This document shows, in pieces, positions 12,620 through 24,968 of a stretch of 64,000 nucleotides of DNA. The notes beneath the pieces are model-generated. The model was not told where the DNA came from and ran no database searches. It saw nothing but the letters and a program-made list of their open reading frames with translations. Position numbers and translations under genes: made by a program. Numbering within the stretch: the stretch's first letter is position 1; the number at the start of each line of letters is the position of its first letter. Source of the stretch: Misgurnus anguillicaudatus (Eukaryota > Chordata > Actinopteri > Cypriniformes > Cobitidae); contig NC_073361.2 in assembly GCF_027580225.2 (NCBI RefSeq), forward strand, positions 26,688,001 to 26,752,000, written 5' to 3'.

Positions 12620-13844
12620 TTAAAGGGATAGTTCTCCCAAAAACATAATTTACTCCCCCTCATGTTGTTTTAAACCTGTATGAATTTCTTTTTTCTGATA
12701 AACACAAAATAAGATATTTTAGATATTTTGATGTATGATGGTAAGTACAGTTGATTGTAACCATTGACTTCCATAGTAGGAAAAAAATCTTAAAGTATTG
12801 TGATAAATGATGAAGATATTTAGATAAATGATGGTAAACACACAGTTGATGATACTCATTGAGTTCCATCGTATTTGTTTTTTCTACTATTAAAAGTCAA
12901 TGGTTACAATCAGCTTAAAGCTCACGTAGCACACGCTGTTTCTGCATTTCTGATATTAATCTGGAGTACCTATAGAGTAGTATGACATCCTTTATATCTC
13001 TGAAGAGTCTTTAGTTTAATCAGATTTATAAAAGAAAGATTAGCTTTACCGAATCTTTCCGATAACGTACGAAAAAATGAAGAAGGAGGAGTTATACCGC
13101 AGGAGGAGCGAGTACGAGTCATGCAACACTATACAACACTGTTTTAACTTATGATTCACTACATGCTCGTGTCATTTATATAATATGCACGCGACTATTT
13201 CCAACATAAGACAGAAGTCTTACTTACCGCGTGCAACTCGCCATGACCTGGTTGGGAAAATCCACTGCATCAAACACACACGCAAAACTCCGCTGCTACC
13301 CGGATAATAAACTATATCCATTGTTTCCATAAGGCTGAATGTCTTCTCCTTACATCCAAAAACACACTTCTTCTTTCATGCCATTGTTGACTTTTGAAAT
13401 TAAACAAAGCTGAGTGGCGTGATAAGCTGTTAGCAAGCTCTAGCGTCTCCCGCTGATTGACGGGTGGGCGGGGTTTTCCGGGGGAAGCCCATATAAAGAA
13501 GTGATACGTATCGAAAACCCCTGAAACGTCAGTTAGAACCATAATCGAAAAAAATTTGCCGAAACTTGTACGAACCCTGGCGAACTGCATTCGGCACAGA
13601 AATACTCTGTTACACGTCCAACTGCTGTTTTGACACTTTGCCTGCGTTTAGCATGAGGAAACAACTCTATAACAACTCTATAACTGTGTTAATAAGTCAG
13701 AATGCTTGAAATACCATTAAACCCCCCCTTTAACATCATATTTTAAAGTATCTTATTTTGTGTTCAAAAAATAAATTCATCCAGGTTTAGAACAACATGA
13801 AAATGATGACAGAACATTCATTTTCAGGTGAACTATCCAATTAA
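12620..13844. mobile_element. TIR element TTAAAGGGATAGTTC with nested insert
   Basis: The left end TTAAAGGGATAGTTCTCCCA and right end AGGTGAACTATCCAATTAA are the inverted ends of a very common cyprinid element, with GTTTTAAACCTGTATGAA inside. A block of about 820 bp (12913-13733) of another repeat, beginning TTAAAGCTCACGTAGCAC, is inserted within it. Confidence 0.65.
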
Positions 13845-15619
13845 CTGCCCGCCAGCCATTTTTTGAAAAGTTGCCCGCCAGCAATTTTTTTTTTTACAAA
13901 ATGCCTTCCAGGAAAATTTTCTTCTAAAAATATATAAACATTAGGGCTGTCAAAATTAACGCGTTAATAACGCGTTAACGCAAATTCATTTTAACGCCAC
14001 TAATTTTATTAACGGAGATTAACGCAACGCGCAATTTCTGTTTGACCCTTGGTCCAGCTCATAGTTGAATGAACAGAGACGCAGACAAATGTGACTCTCT
14101 TTAAATGAGTAAAAGGTTTTCATAGAAATAAGAACATTAAGCAAATCGTCTACCAAATCCAATGCTCTAAATGCTCGTTGGACATCTGATATGATCTTTA
14201 TTTATACGTCTGAGAGGTGTAACGTTACCGTCCTCCTAATGCTTAATCTAATACAAAAATGCGTATCAATTCATTTTGGTTTCGCTTTTATGCATGACTT
14301 ATAAAATAGACTGCAGGACTTGCTTGATGTTAAAATAGTCATTAAGAGAGATAAAGTTCGGTACCTGATTAATGTTAAAGAGTTATTAAGAGCGACAAGA
14401 CTCAAAAGCGATCCCCTCACGCTGACTGACTGATATCTGAAGCGCGTGCACACAGACGCGCGAGTGCGCGACCAGGATATATAGACATCTACACAAAATT
14501 ACAGTTTTACAAATATCTGTTTTGATAAGAATTCACGCAGGTAGGCTCTATAATCTGTTATGTTTTAAGTAAATGTTTGGTTAACTGTTGGGTAAAATAT
14601 CTGATGTATAACATTATATTAGATCACTTAGATTTTAAGCAGTCTGTCTCAATGTCAATCAAACAAAAGGAAAAAAAGTTGAACATACATTGATGATGTT
14701 TTTGCTTTGTGTGTGCTAAATCTATTAGTTTAACCAGTGATTTTAAGGTATTGATGTGGTAATATAATGTATGGATGTGGAAATGTTTGTGGTAATTTGA
14801 CTCTTTCAACTTCAAACACGTGTAGTTCTGTCATATTTTGTTATATTTCAACAAATCATGCATTGTTCTATGTTTTAATAGAGAATGTCAAAAACAACTT
14901 TTTTTTTAAATTTGCTAATTCCGACTCAACTTGCCAGCACAGGTCACAAATGATGCAGCAGCAAACAAAAATGGAGAAAGAAAAATCTTCTGAAAGAAAA
15001 ATTCATATACAAAACAATGGCTGGTGATTCTGTTAAAATGTAAACAGGCTGTTGTTAACATACATTTCCATAAAGCATCTATATATGTATATATGATTAG
15101 AATATTAAAAACCTGAAAAGTGTTAAATTAGGGTAAATTTAGAATGGATAAAAATGTGCGATTAATTTGCGATTAATCGCAGTTAACTCATGAAATCATG
15201 CGATTAATCTAGATTAATTTTTTTAATCTATTGACAGCCCTAATAAACATACAAATTTATTAAATGAAAGAACAGACCCTTTTAAACAAACAATAAACAA
15301 ACAAACAATCAAAACAGGAAAAACCGTTTCATCCTATCTATATTTTTTCTCTGCTTATAAACTCTTAAATACGGGGTATTTTTCTTAAAAATATGTTGTT
15401 TTTTTGCAAAAAGCTGAAATAATTGCATTGTGAAGGAATTTTGTTAGAGATCAGATTCAGAACAAATATCAAAACATACACAGAGTTTAAAATTAGCAAA
15501 TAACTTTTTTGCTTCAGTTTTTTTATATCTAGTGGACAATCGCGGTATTACAGAGTAACATAAAAATTCATCTGGACCACTTTTTTATGATTTTTTTCTA
15601 TTGATTGATGAGATAACTC
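13841..15619. mobile_element. TIR element TTAACTC...GCCAGCC, copy 2 (split, inverted)
   Basis: This is the reverse orientation of the element at 8987-10574: it shares CCCGCCAGC, AAATGCCTTCCAG, ACCGTTTCATCCTA and an AACAGACC segment. The right end is incomplete at GATGAGATAACTCA. It is interrupted by the hAT element at 13942-15242. Confidence 0.7.
13942..15242. mobile_element. Non-autonomous hAT element, TAGGGCTGTC family, 8-bp TSD
   Basis: The ends TAGGGCTGTCAAAATTAACG and ATTGACAGCCCTA are flanked by a perfect 8-bp duplication, ATAAACAT, at 13934-13941 and 15243-15250. The sub-terminal GATTAATCGC repeats are typical of this family. 1301 bp; the frames inside are short and unrelated to transposase. 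Confidence 0.9.
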
Positions 15620-15620
15620 A

Positions 15621-16032
15621 AACACCACCTTTTTTCAATATTTTACTATGTTCTTACCTCAACTTGGATGAATTAATACATACCTATCTTTTTTCAATGA
15701 GTGCACTTTTAACTTTGTACAGCGTTTCTCGAATGTGTTAGCATTTAGCCTAGCCCCATTCATTCCTATGGCTCCAAAAAAAAGTTTTATTTTGTTCCAC
15801 CATACTTACTCATGTAACAGTCTTTAAATAGGGAAAAGTGTTTGGTGGCTTCTAAATTTATCCCTGTTTGGAGCCATAGGAATGAATGGGGCTAGACTAA
15901 ATGCTAACACATTCACGAGGCGCTGTACAAATTAAAAGTGCACGCATTAAAAAAAGATAGGCATTGATTTATTTGTCTAAGTTGAGGTAAGAACATAGTA
16001 AAATATTGAAAAACTGTGGTGTTTTCCTTTAA
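15621..16032. mobile_element. Inverted-repeat element AACACCACC, copy 1
   Basis: The arms share TTTTACTATGTTCTTACCTC, CATTTAGCCTAGCCCCATTC and AGTGCAC in inverted order, around a centre near 15820. The same arms form the larger element at 48972-50589. Confidence 0.75.
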
Positions 16033-17040
16033 TATGGCAGCTCTGGTGTCGGAAATCCCGCCTTTCAGTTAAAGAACCAATCATCAGTCAATAAAGTCTG
16101 ATGATCCTCTGCGGGAGGGTCTCTATAGTGAGCATCATTGTAAAGAACCCCTTTTTAGAAAAGCATATTTTTAAGTGTACCATCATGATTTTTCCAAGGT
16201 ACACCATAGTTTTGTTAATACAGTGCTACTTTGTAAGGAAAGGATGGTTCATGAGATTAATGTTTGTTTACATTTTGCTGTCAAATGTAAGTTGAATAAA
16301 AAAAATCAATGACCCCAATAGTCCAGACCACACAAAGCAACATCTAACCACTGTGATGTTAAGAAACATAAAGAAGCGAACTTGTTTTGTTTTTGCCATG
16401 AACAACACAATGTGCTGTCTGCACATTTACTGTACAGTGAGACGCTTTATCTAGTAACACATTGTTGAGAGTAACATTATTATCCATTCAGCGTGAGGCA
16501 GAATTTACCTTTAGCAGCAAGAGTAACGCATTCTGCTGTCGACATTAAAGTCGAACAGATGAGAAAAGAAAATTCACAGCTTTGTGTCTGCACCCCATTG
16601 ACCTTCTGTAAATTGCGTTGCTGGAAGGGGTTTGGTTATGCACCTACAGGATTCCTCTCTGCCTGCGTTTAGAAACGTAATTCAATGGTGAAAGCTTAAG
16701 GTCACGTGATTTGTGCTTCTGGTGCCCTCTCATAAGAAAAAATATGCAGAGGTTTTCTCTCTAACCTCGCTGTATGATTAAACTACAGTACACAGAGATG
16801 GGAAAACTACAGGTTGGAAATTGACAAAAATGTTTTCATTAAAACCCTGCATTTAGTCATTGGAAAAGTAGAATTAAGGCAAATAAACATATGCAATAGA
16901 ATGAATATATAAAACAAGATATGTAAAGGCAATCTTGAAAATTGTTTCTGAAATACCCCCCAAAAAACTGTAAACTATGCAATGCTGAATTGCAAAGTTT
17001 GAAAAGTTTTTCTCTATTTTTGTGTTCAGGATTATTTGGG
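16033..17040. other. Intergenic, no gene
   Basis: 16033-16110 shares GAACCAATCATCAGTCA and AATATGGC with 21500-21570. The rest shows no recognised feature. Confidence 0.4.
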
Positions 17041-17247
17041 CACACTGAAAAGAATGATTCATTGAATTTAATCATTTTTTTAAGGTAAGTGGTTGCAATC
17101 AATTTATTTAAGCTACATTTAAATAAAAGTTTTATATTTAATTTACTTTACTAATCTTTTTTGTTTAAATGTTGCTTAAATAAATTGATTGCAACCACTT
17201 ACCTTAAAAAAATTGATTAAATTCAATGAATATTTTTTTCAGTGCAG
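17041..17247. mobile_element. Short palindromic MITE
   Basis: The left arm ATTGAATTTAATCATTTTTT, AAGGTAAGTGGTTGCAATCA is repeated in inverted order on the right, down to CACTGAAAA/TTTTTTTCAGTG ends. About 205 bp. Confidence 0.75.
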
Positions 17248-17257
17248 GGTTAAAACC

Positions 17258-18051
17258 ATAGATACGTCCTGGAGTGCCAACATCCTGCAGATTTTTTTTT
17301 ATTATTTATTTTTTTGTTTAAGTGACTCTTTAGACCTTGATTAGTATTTCAGGTTTGTTTTGATTAGAGCTGAAGCTAAACTCTGCAGGACATCGGCACT
17401 CCAGGACCAGAACCACTTCAAAGGACAATCGTGACCCAGTCTGTGAAAACCGTCATTTTTGTGATTTACTGTTTTCTACATAAAATCATTTTACATAATG
17501 TAAAGAACATTCTGATATCTTTAATATTGACTGAGTAAGATAATGTCAATGATTGAAATCAATATGAAATTAAACTTTAATGATAATTAGATTACGAGAC
17601 TTAAGCGTGGATTTCACAGACAGGGTCACAAATCTTATTTTAATTCGTATATAAGCTCAATGAACACCACATAATGTTTCCCATCTGCTGACCTGTACCG
17701 GATTAAACCACAGTTTTTATCTGTTATTTTGTGTTCTCTACCTCCGGCATCCCTCGAGTTGCTCTGGACAACAGTGATGCCTCTCAAGCCTCGGGGTGAC
17801 AGAGAGCTTGCTTATCACAAAAGCCGGAGGTGCGTGTTCTACCTCAAACATCTAAACGTGAGCTGAAATCATCAACGTCAGGGAACCATCTCAGCACCAG
17901 CATCAAGCTGGAGAGAGACCTGATGAATGAGCTCAACCTTCAATATTGATATAAGGCTAAAATCCACCATTTAACAATCATTTTTACGTTAGGCTTCACA
18001 GACCATCTGCATACAATCTTAAAAGAAAATATGCTATATGAGGAGCTCAGA
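17258..18051. repeat. Dispersed repeat pieces
   Basis: 17265-17405 has inverted GTCCTGGAGTGCC/GGCACTCCAGGAC ends. 17428-17632 has inverted TGACCC.GTCTGTGAAA/TTTCACAGACAGGGTCA ends. The remainder to 18051 is unassigned; 18040-18050 is the left end of the GAGGAGCTCAGAT family. Confidence 0.55.
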
Positions 18052-18827
18052 TGGGTGATTCTCATGGAATCCAGATTTAGAAGGTATCCAGATTAAAAAA
18101 AAAACCTTGAAGCCAATTTTTTTGTACATATAAGATTAAGGTCTGAACTTACTATAATCATTATTTTTAGAGGATTTAAAAAATATTTCCTATAAGATTA
18201 TTTACATTTTTTAGATTATCATTATCAAAAATGATCATTACCACAACATGATATTACATTGAATATATGCATTTACAAACTCATGTTTCGGTAATGAGAA
18301 CTAAAAAGTTGTCTAGGTACTAAGACAAACAAAATTTCAACTTTTATTTGGAGAGAGAAAATAAGAACTGCTTACCTGATAGCCATCTTAAGTGTCACAG
18401 ACAATTATGTCAAATTTTTTAGTTCCTTGAGGGCTTAAACAATGATTGAAAATTGTTGTGGAGGATGAGAACATTTTTCTTGGATACATTTATATTCCTT
18501 ATTATTGTCTCTACATTTACCAACGATCACCAAATACCATGTTTCTTTACTGTAAATGTTTATAGTATAACATGCACTGAAGCTTTTTCCATGTCAAAGA
18601 ACCCAAATCCAGTCATGGACACGTTGCGGTAATGAAAATTTTCCCCTTAAATGTGGAAAAACAACAAAATTGGTTTGTATGATGTCATGTGAAATCATGT
18701 GCAAAATAGTACATGAAGAGATGTTTGTAACTGTATGCTTCTTATTTTGACACTCTTACTTTGCATTTACTTTTTTATCAAAATGTTTCATGACACCTCA
18801 TAAGTCTAATTTCGCGAGAATCACCCA
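18052..18827. mobile_element. TIR element GGGTGATTCTC, copy 1
   Basis: The ends GGGTGATTCTC and GAGAATCACCC are inverted. It interrupts GAGGAGCTCAGAT|GCAAAAGCC, which is intact at 35892, giving a filled/empty pair with a likely 4-bp AGAT duplication. 24236-24968 is a second copy. Confidence 0.75.
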
Positions 18828-19120
18828 GATGCAAAAGCCACTAAACACCACCTCCGTCAAAAATTAGATATTGATTATATTGACCGGATCCTCTTGGCAT
18901 GTATTATATATTGATCAAATCCCTTTCCTCGAATATACTTAATCCCAGCCTCAGGCCATAAAAAAACCGATCTGTTGGCAGAATCTGGTAAACACCACAT
19001 CGTTTTTTCAGCAAAGTCCTCTAAGTGCACTCAAGATAAATATTACATTCAATCTTGTGGTTCTTCTATGGCATCGCCGTGAACATACTTTTGTAGCACC
19101 TTTATTTCTAAGAGTGTACA
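18828..19120 (+). mobile_element. Continuation of the GAGGAGCTCAGATGCAAAA family copy
   Basis: After the insertion the host repeat resumes (ATGCAAAAGCCACTAAACAC, GCCTCAGGC, TCAGCAAAGTCCTCTAAGTG), matching 35900-36010 and the inverted copy at 2702-2925. 19055-19113 is an AAAGGTTCTT-type fragment. Confidence 0.55.
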
Positions 19121-20239
19121 TGAAATATTTTTACAGAAAATAAAAAAAAACTGCTTTATAACCTTTACATAAACTATTTAAATAAGTGTGGAGGTACTTT
19201 GCCTACAGATAAAAGCCAGTTTAATACTGTAAATTACCTTTTATACAGCAATCATGCAGATTTCTCTTTAATCTCTGATAAACGCCTGTGATTTCCTAAA
19301 CCTAGCACGAATGGTAGGATAACTGCGGTGGGGTGAGGGGATGGGGGGTGTTGTTAAAGGAAGAAAATGAAGATATCACACCGAAGAGTTTCCTATCCGC
19401 CACACGTCGTCCTGTAATTAAGAGATTATTTACACATGCATACTCCTGTCGTCTTTTCCCTGAACATCTTATTAGTGCTCTGACCTATCCACCTGCTTCC
19501 ACCCGGACCACGGGAAGGGAGGGTTGAGCGAGAAAGATGGAGGAAGATAGCGATGTGGGGCACGAGGGGGGAGACAATCCTAGCGTCATTAGCATGCACA
19601 ACACCACTCCCCTTCTCAGTGTAGCGCGGCGAGCCGTGGATGGCCGAGACCCCACTGTGGCACAGAAACATCATGATTTGTTCTACGAGACATTAGCCGA
19701 TGGACCGCCGCTCGTGAAGAGGGCAGATCGTGTCCGCTTGGAAATGGGAGGACGAAGGCGAGAGGGCCCGTGACTAAGTGGGAATCTAATTACAGGCTTA
19801 AAGGGAGCGATTACAAGATTCCCACCTTTTGCGGTGTAAAATACTCACATTAACTCACGCACCGCAATGCCTGGAGTCAAAGGCTCGAGATGGTGATCAA
19901 AACCAAGTCTCGGAGGACAAAGATGAGCTTAACCTAGAGTCTACACTGATGGGAAGAAACACATGAGTTCATTAAGACATAAAATGTGGAATGGCATTAT
20001 GTAGGCTTCTGATGTTTGAGATTTACTGTAAATTAAAAGGGCATTGCAAATGAGACTGGAGCAGAACAAGTTTACATAACTTTTTTATTAGAAATCAAAT
20101 CTAATTAACAACAATTTATCCAAAATTTCCAAATCCAATTAGGTGAATTTGCATGAGAATATTTAATTTGTGCAAATATTTTGGGATTTTTATAAATATA
20201 TGGCCAAAAGATTCAGTTAAAAATAGTTGCCTTTAAAAT
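19121..20239. other. Intergenic, unique-looking
   Basis: 19330-19800 is GC-richer and repeat-free. The frames on both strands carry no recognisable domain and no splice structure. Possible conserved non-coding DNA. Confidence 0.35.
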
Positions 20240-20806
20240 TAAAGATGCACCGAGATATTGGATATCCGCTATCAGACGATAGTTTAAAAGCAGCCGATAG
20301 TCATGGCTGGCATATCCCGCAATCAACAGAAAAAAGATAATGCAATAAATATGAGCTCTATGCACAGAAAATGTAAAGAAACATCACTATTTTAATGTTC
20401 AATACTTTGAAATACTTTTTAAGTTGCCAGCCAGCGCCAGCATTTTTCATGATTTTCACAAAAGTTAAATGCCTTCCAGAAAACGTTCTTCTTAAAATAT
20501 ATAAACATACAATATATCGAATGAAAAAACAGACACTCTGCTTTCAAACAAAAACAAACAAACAAAAAACCCGTTTCATCCTACCTTCATTTGTTTTCTT
20601 TTTATCACCCCTCAAATATGGGAAGCGTTTTTTCTTAATTGATGAGTTAACTCGTCAATGGCGCTGAAAGAGTAAATTGTCATTATATAAATGAATAACA
20701 TTCAAAAAATTTAATCTTTAGAATCTCACTAAACTATTAGTATCGGCCGATATCAGTCTGAATAACCAGCTATCGCTATCGGTGAAAACATTTCGGTGCA
20801 TCTCTA
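20240..20806. mobile_element. Non-autonomous hAT element, AGATGCACCGA family
   Basis: The ends TAAAGATGCACCGAG and TTTCGGTGCATCTCTA are inverted. Flanks TTTAAAAT (20232-20239) and TTTAAAAG (20807-20814) agree at 7 of 8 bases, the expected hAT duplication. It is interrupted by a fragment of the GCCAGCC/GAAAGAGTAA element. Confidence 0.8.
20418..20676. mobile_element. TIR element TTAACTCTTTCGCCGCCA, copy 3 (deleted, nested)
   Basis: Contains AAGTTGCCAGCCAGCGCCAG, ACCCGTTTCATCCTACCTTC and GAGTTAACTCGTCAATGGCG ... GAAAGAGTAA, all shared with copies 1 and 2. The central part is missing. Confidence 0.7.
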
Positions 20807-20879
20807 TTTAAAAGTCAACATGAAATCAAATTTGCAGTTTTTGCACGTTATTGTAAAAAACGGAGCTACAGCATTACTG

Positions 20880-21340
20880 TATAGATGGTTTCAGCAGGAA
20901 CAACATAAACAAATGGCTTTGGTGGACCAAACGTAAGTTAACTTTTGGTAAACTCCTCAAAGAATCGAAACAACAGAGTCCTTTTAGAGTAGTTTATTTC
21001 TGATAACAAGCAAATTAAACAGCAACTAGATTAGCTTAGTTCATATGTCATAGCTAAAGCATGTGACAAAAACGACACTGAGCTAACATTACTGTGTAAA
21101 ATGTGTACTATATAATGTATACAATGTTAACTACAAATCGGCTGCCAAACCTCCCTTCACATAGCGGTGATCCATAATCTTTAGGAAACCAAAACATTTG
21201 TTATTTTCAATGGGGTATTTGTTCCAATTTCGGTCTAGCCACTAGCTAGACCATTAAACAGAGACCATAAGTTAAGTACCAGACGCGTAACTGCGACAAT
21301 GCACGTGTGTCTGATGAAACCGTTTTTAGCTGAATTTGTA
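20880..21340 (+). repeat. Dispersed repeat, copy 1 of a pair
   Basis: Shares ACAACATAAACAA, GGTAAACTCC, ACCAAAACATTTGTTATTTT and GATGAAACC with 46447-46740 in the same orientation. The left end TATAGATGGTTTC is the inverse of the right end of the other copy. Class unknown. Confidence 0.6.
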
Positions 21341-24235
21341 AAGCATTGCATTAGCATAACCCTAACCCTAACACATACTGATAAAATGTATAGCTTGAAT
21401 ACCCTGTCAAAACAAATATTAGCAAAGATACTGCATATAACAAGATTGCGCACTGCTATTAGTATAAATGAACAGAAATAAATGAGCAGAATGGAACACT
21501 TAATATGGCTGCTCTGGCAATGGAAGTCCCGTCTTCCAGTTATAAGAACCAATCATCAGTCACAAAAGACACATTTAGCATCTTTTGCGCGCTCAAGATC
21601 ATTATTTCAAATGTAGACGCGCGGTATGCGCGCTCATAATGGAAGCGACGCAGTCGCGACGCACAGTTTTTTCAAGGTGCGTCCTCACCGAATAGCGTTA
21701 AAAACATTTCAACTTTTCAGAATGCCGCAAGCGCACCTCAGGTCATGTGACAAGAACCAACTGATGGTCGCGGTTTTAAACGCGAAATGTGAACCGCCCC
21801 TAAGGCGCTTGCCAACCTGTGTGCATGAGCAGTAGCTAAAATTACTAAAGGTGTTTTTGGTGCAATTGAGCTTAAAGGGACAGTAAGTAGGGTTTAAGTG
21901 TTTTATTAATCAAAATCAATGTCTTTATTCATAAATATGTCCTTGTTGGTATCAAATGACCTCTCCCAGTGATCTGACTTTTCTTTGTAAGCTTAGAATT
22001 TCTCCTCTTTACTTACATTGAACGGGTAAGTCCAAGGAGGCTACCATGTCGTTCCGCCATACTGATAAACTATAATAGCAGATAGGGACAAAAAGCACTA
22101 ACCTACCACAACGCGTTTTCATTTAGAACATGTGAACCAGCTGAAACGGACAAGGAGATCAGTGATTACATAACGTTCAATGTTCAATTCTCAGGGAACA
22201 CACATATTGCTAAACTACATGAATGCACTGCAAGTCGCTTTGGATTAAAGTCTCTGTCAAACTCAGAAATGTTTGTAATCGAACTCTGATATTATTGAAA
22301 TTAAGAAGTAATTCAACATGATCAACATGTACTAGAAAACAGTAAATTCAATAAGCATGCTATTTTTACTCTTTATTAAATCATGAACTAAATTACCAAT
22401 ATCCTGAAATAATCTGGATATAATAATGTGTCGCATTGCCGAGAAACTGATTCAGGTGATTCTTGTCTGAATAATTTGATTGAAATCTCCCCGTCCCACA
22501 CAATGCTCCCTCACTAACTCCAGGAAAATTGAAAGCAAACAGACAGACATATCTTTGCAGATACAGAGAATCCAAACCCGTTACACGACAATCCCACAAA
22601 ATTCACACTCGGGCTGAGCAGCAGGCCATCGAAGCGCTCGTCGTGAAGTAACCAAAGCAGAGAAAGACAACCATCTCTGGCGAAGAGAGAAAAACCACAT
22701 ACAATCTAAATCGATACTGTCATTATCAGAGGACCCGAGCTGAATTAGATGTCACACCACCAGGGGCAACGGGGTTGACGCACGCTTAGATTATGAGTGC
22801 AGGTGATGTATTGAGATGCTCTGGCCCTTTAACAGAGCACAGCAGACTCGCCTGACTGCAGCGATTATAGATTAGCAGTTACTCCTGCACACATGATCAA
22901 GCGGTGAATTTAGTAAATGAAATACAATATCACAATGGCAGGCGCTCGACTGGATCTCCATTAAAGCAAAGGCAAACTGAGGAGCTAGTGAAACTCACTG
23001 CTAGAGTCAATTTGTGAATAAGGGTGATCATGGGTCAAGCTTAAAGTCAGAATAAAACCGGCAATTTTTCAGTTTTATAGAATATTGCACTGTTTATTAT
23101 CAATGATTTACCCATGCAGGTCATTAAAATTATGAATCTTTAATCAAAAACATAAACTTCCCTCCAAGCATTCTTGATGTGTCTTGGCACTCGGATGGGC
23201 ATCTAGCTTTTAATTGTTCAATTAATTCCCAAAATATTGTTGCGCTTAGATATTCATCACAATACAGAAGAAAACATCAACTTTCATTTCGTGCCAACTT
23301 AAAAGAATATTACAGATTCATACTAAAAGCAAGCTAGCTCTAAAAGCCCCCTTTGAATACAAATGCATAAATGTGCAAACGAAAATAAAGTCTAAAATGA
23401 AAACGTGGTCAAACGTGTTAACAGACTCGGTCTTTATTGAGACATCAAGTCGCAGGTTTTATTCCAGGCAAGCATGGGTTTATATGGAAAACAAAAGGCC
23501 AGGGGAAGAACGCCCCCCCTCCCATGTGCCAGGGTAATGGCGGGTGGATACAGATGTCTGGAGCACATGATTCAAACTCCAGACGAGGTATTGATTTGGT
23601 CTGGGTCCCTGCTCTGATTTATTGTGTCATTTTTGTTTATAAAGGTAGATCGAGAACACGAGTGTTTCGATTTAAGTGTGCAAAATAAAAGCAGCGTGAA
23701 GCAACGGTGCCGTCTGGCCCGTGATAAATTGCAGCATCCGGCACCCAACTTTGAAACAGGCTAGAGGATTGTCTCCATCAGACAAGGCAAGACAGGGCGT
23801 CCATCACAGCACAGAGACTCAATAACGGCACAGAGAGAATACGGTGAAATGAAGGAATGCTGAAGGGTGGAATTAGAAAACTTGCGTTTAAGGCAAAGAC
23901 TATAAACTGTCGCACCCATGTGTATACTAGTTCAGAAAAATAAGACAGCCTTAGGGTTCAACAGTGAGCTGAAATGATAACTTAAAATCGGACTTTTAGA
24001 CTGTTCCCACCTTGATTTGGTTATCTTTAGGACTGACTGCGTACACTGTCATTTTGTAAGTAATATAATTGGATCTGCATATTCAGAAAGTGTATCACAA
24101 TAACATAAAATGGCATGAGCTCAACCAAAATGTAAAAAGACATCTTGGAGACAGCCCATAACAGACAGAGCATTACTTTCCATTATTATTAATGGTGTGT
24201 TCACACTTGTAATTCGTTTTTTTTCTACAAGTGCT
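21341..24235. other. Intergenic, mostly unique
   Basis: 21500-21570 is repeat sequence shared with 16033-16110. 22195-22270 is a decayed SINE tail (CAAGTCGCTTTGGATTAAAG). 22600-22960 looks unique and possibly conserved. The rest is unassigned, with no gene. Confidence 0.4.
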
Positions 24236-24968
24236 TTAAAAAGCCCTTGAAGCCAATTTTTTTTTTTGGCACATATAAGATTAAGGTCTGAACTTATAAC
24301 CATTATTTTTAGACGATTTCAAAAATATTCCCCATAGAATTATTAACATTTTTTAGATTATCATTATCAAAAATTATCATTACCGCAACATGATATTACA
24401 TTAAATATATGCATTTACAAACTCATGTTTCGGTAATGAGAACTATAAAGTTGTCTAGCTACTATGACAAACAAAATTTCAACTTTTATCTGGAGAGAAA
24501 AAATAAGAACTGCTTACCTGGTAGCCATCTTGAGTGTCACAGTCAATTATGTCGCTTCCAGTTTTTTTTGTGAAAATGTTAGTTTATTGAGGGCTTAAAC
24601 AATGATTGAAAATTGTTGCGGACACATTTATATTCCTTATTATTGTTTTTACATTTACCAATGATCACCAAATATCACATGTGTCTTTACTGTAAATGTT
24701 TATAGTGTAACATGCACTGAAGCTTTTTATTTATTATTTTTTTTAATTATAAATATTTCCATGTCAAAGAACTCAAATCCAGTCATGGACACGTTGCGGT
24801 AATGAAAATTTTCCACTTAAATGTGGAAAAAACAACAAAATTGGTTTGTACGATGTCATTTGAAATCATGTGCAAAATAGTAAGTGAAGAGATGTTTGTA
24901 ACTGTATGCTTCTTATTTTGAATGTTTCATGACACCTCATAAGTCTAATTTCGCGAGAAACACCCAAA
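24236..24968. mobile_element. TIR element GGGTGATTCTC, copy 2 (left end missing)
   Basis: Direct repeat of 18095-18827: shares CTTGAAGCCAATTTTTTT, ATATAAGATTAAGGTCTGAA, CCAGTCATGGACACGTTGCG and the right end AATTTCGCGAGAAACACCC. The left TIR is lost. Confidence 0.75.

Noticed and set aside
19426..19773. Overlapping 78-82-codon frames on both strands
   Set aside because: GC-richer composition lengthens frames by chance; no recognisable domain or splice partners.
21356..21373. Telomere-like TAACCC units
   Set aside because: Only about two and a half copies (ATAACCCTAACCCTAACAC); too short to be an interstitial telomere repeat.
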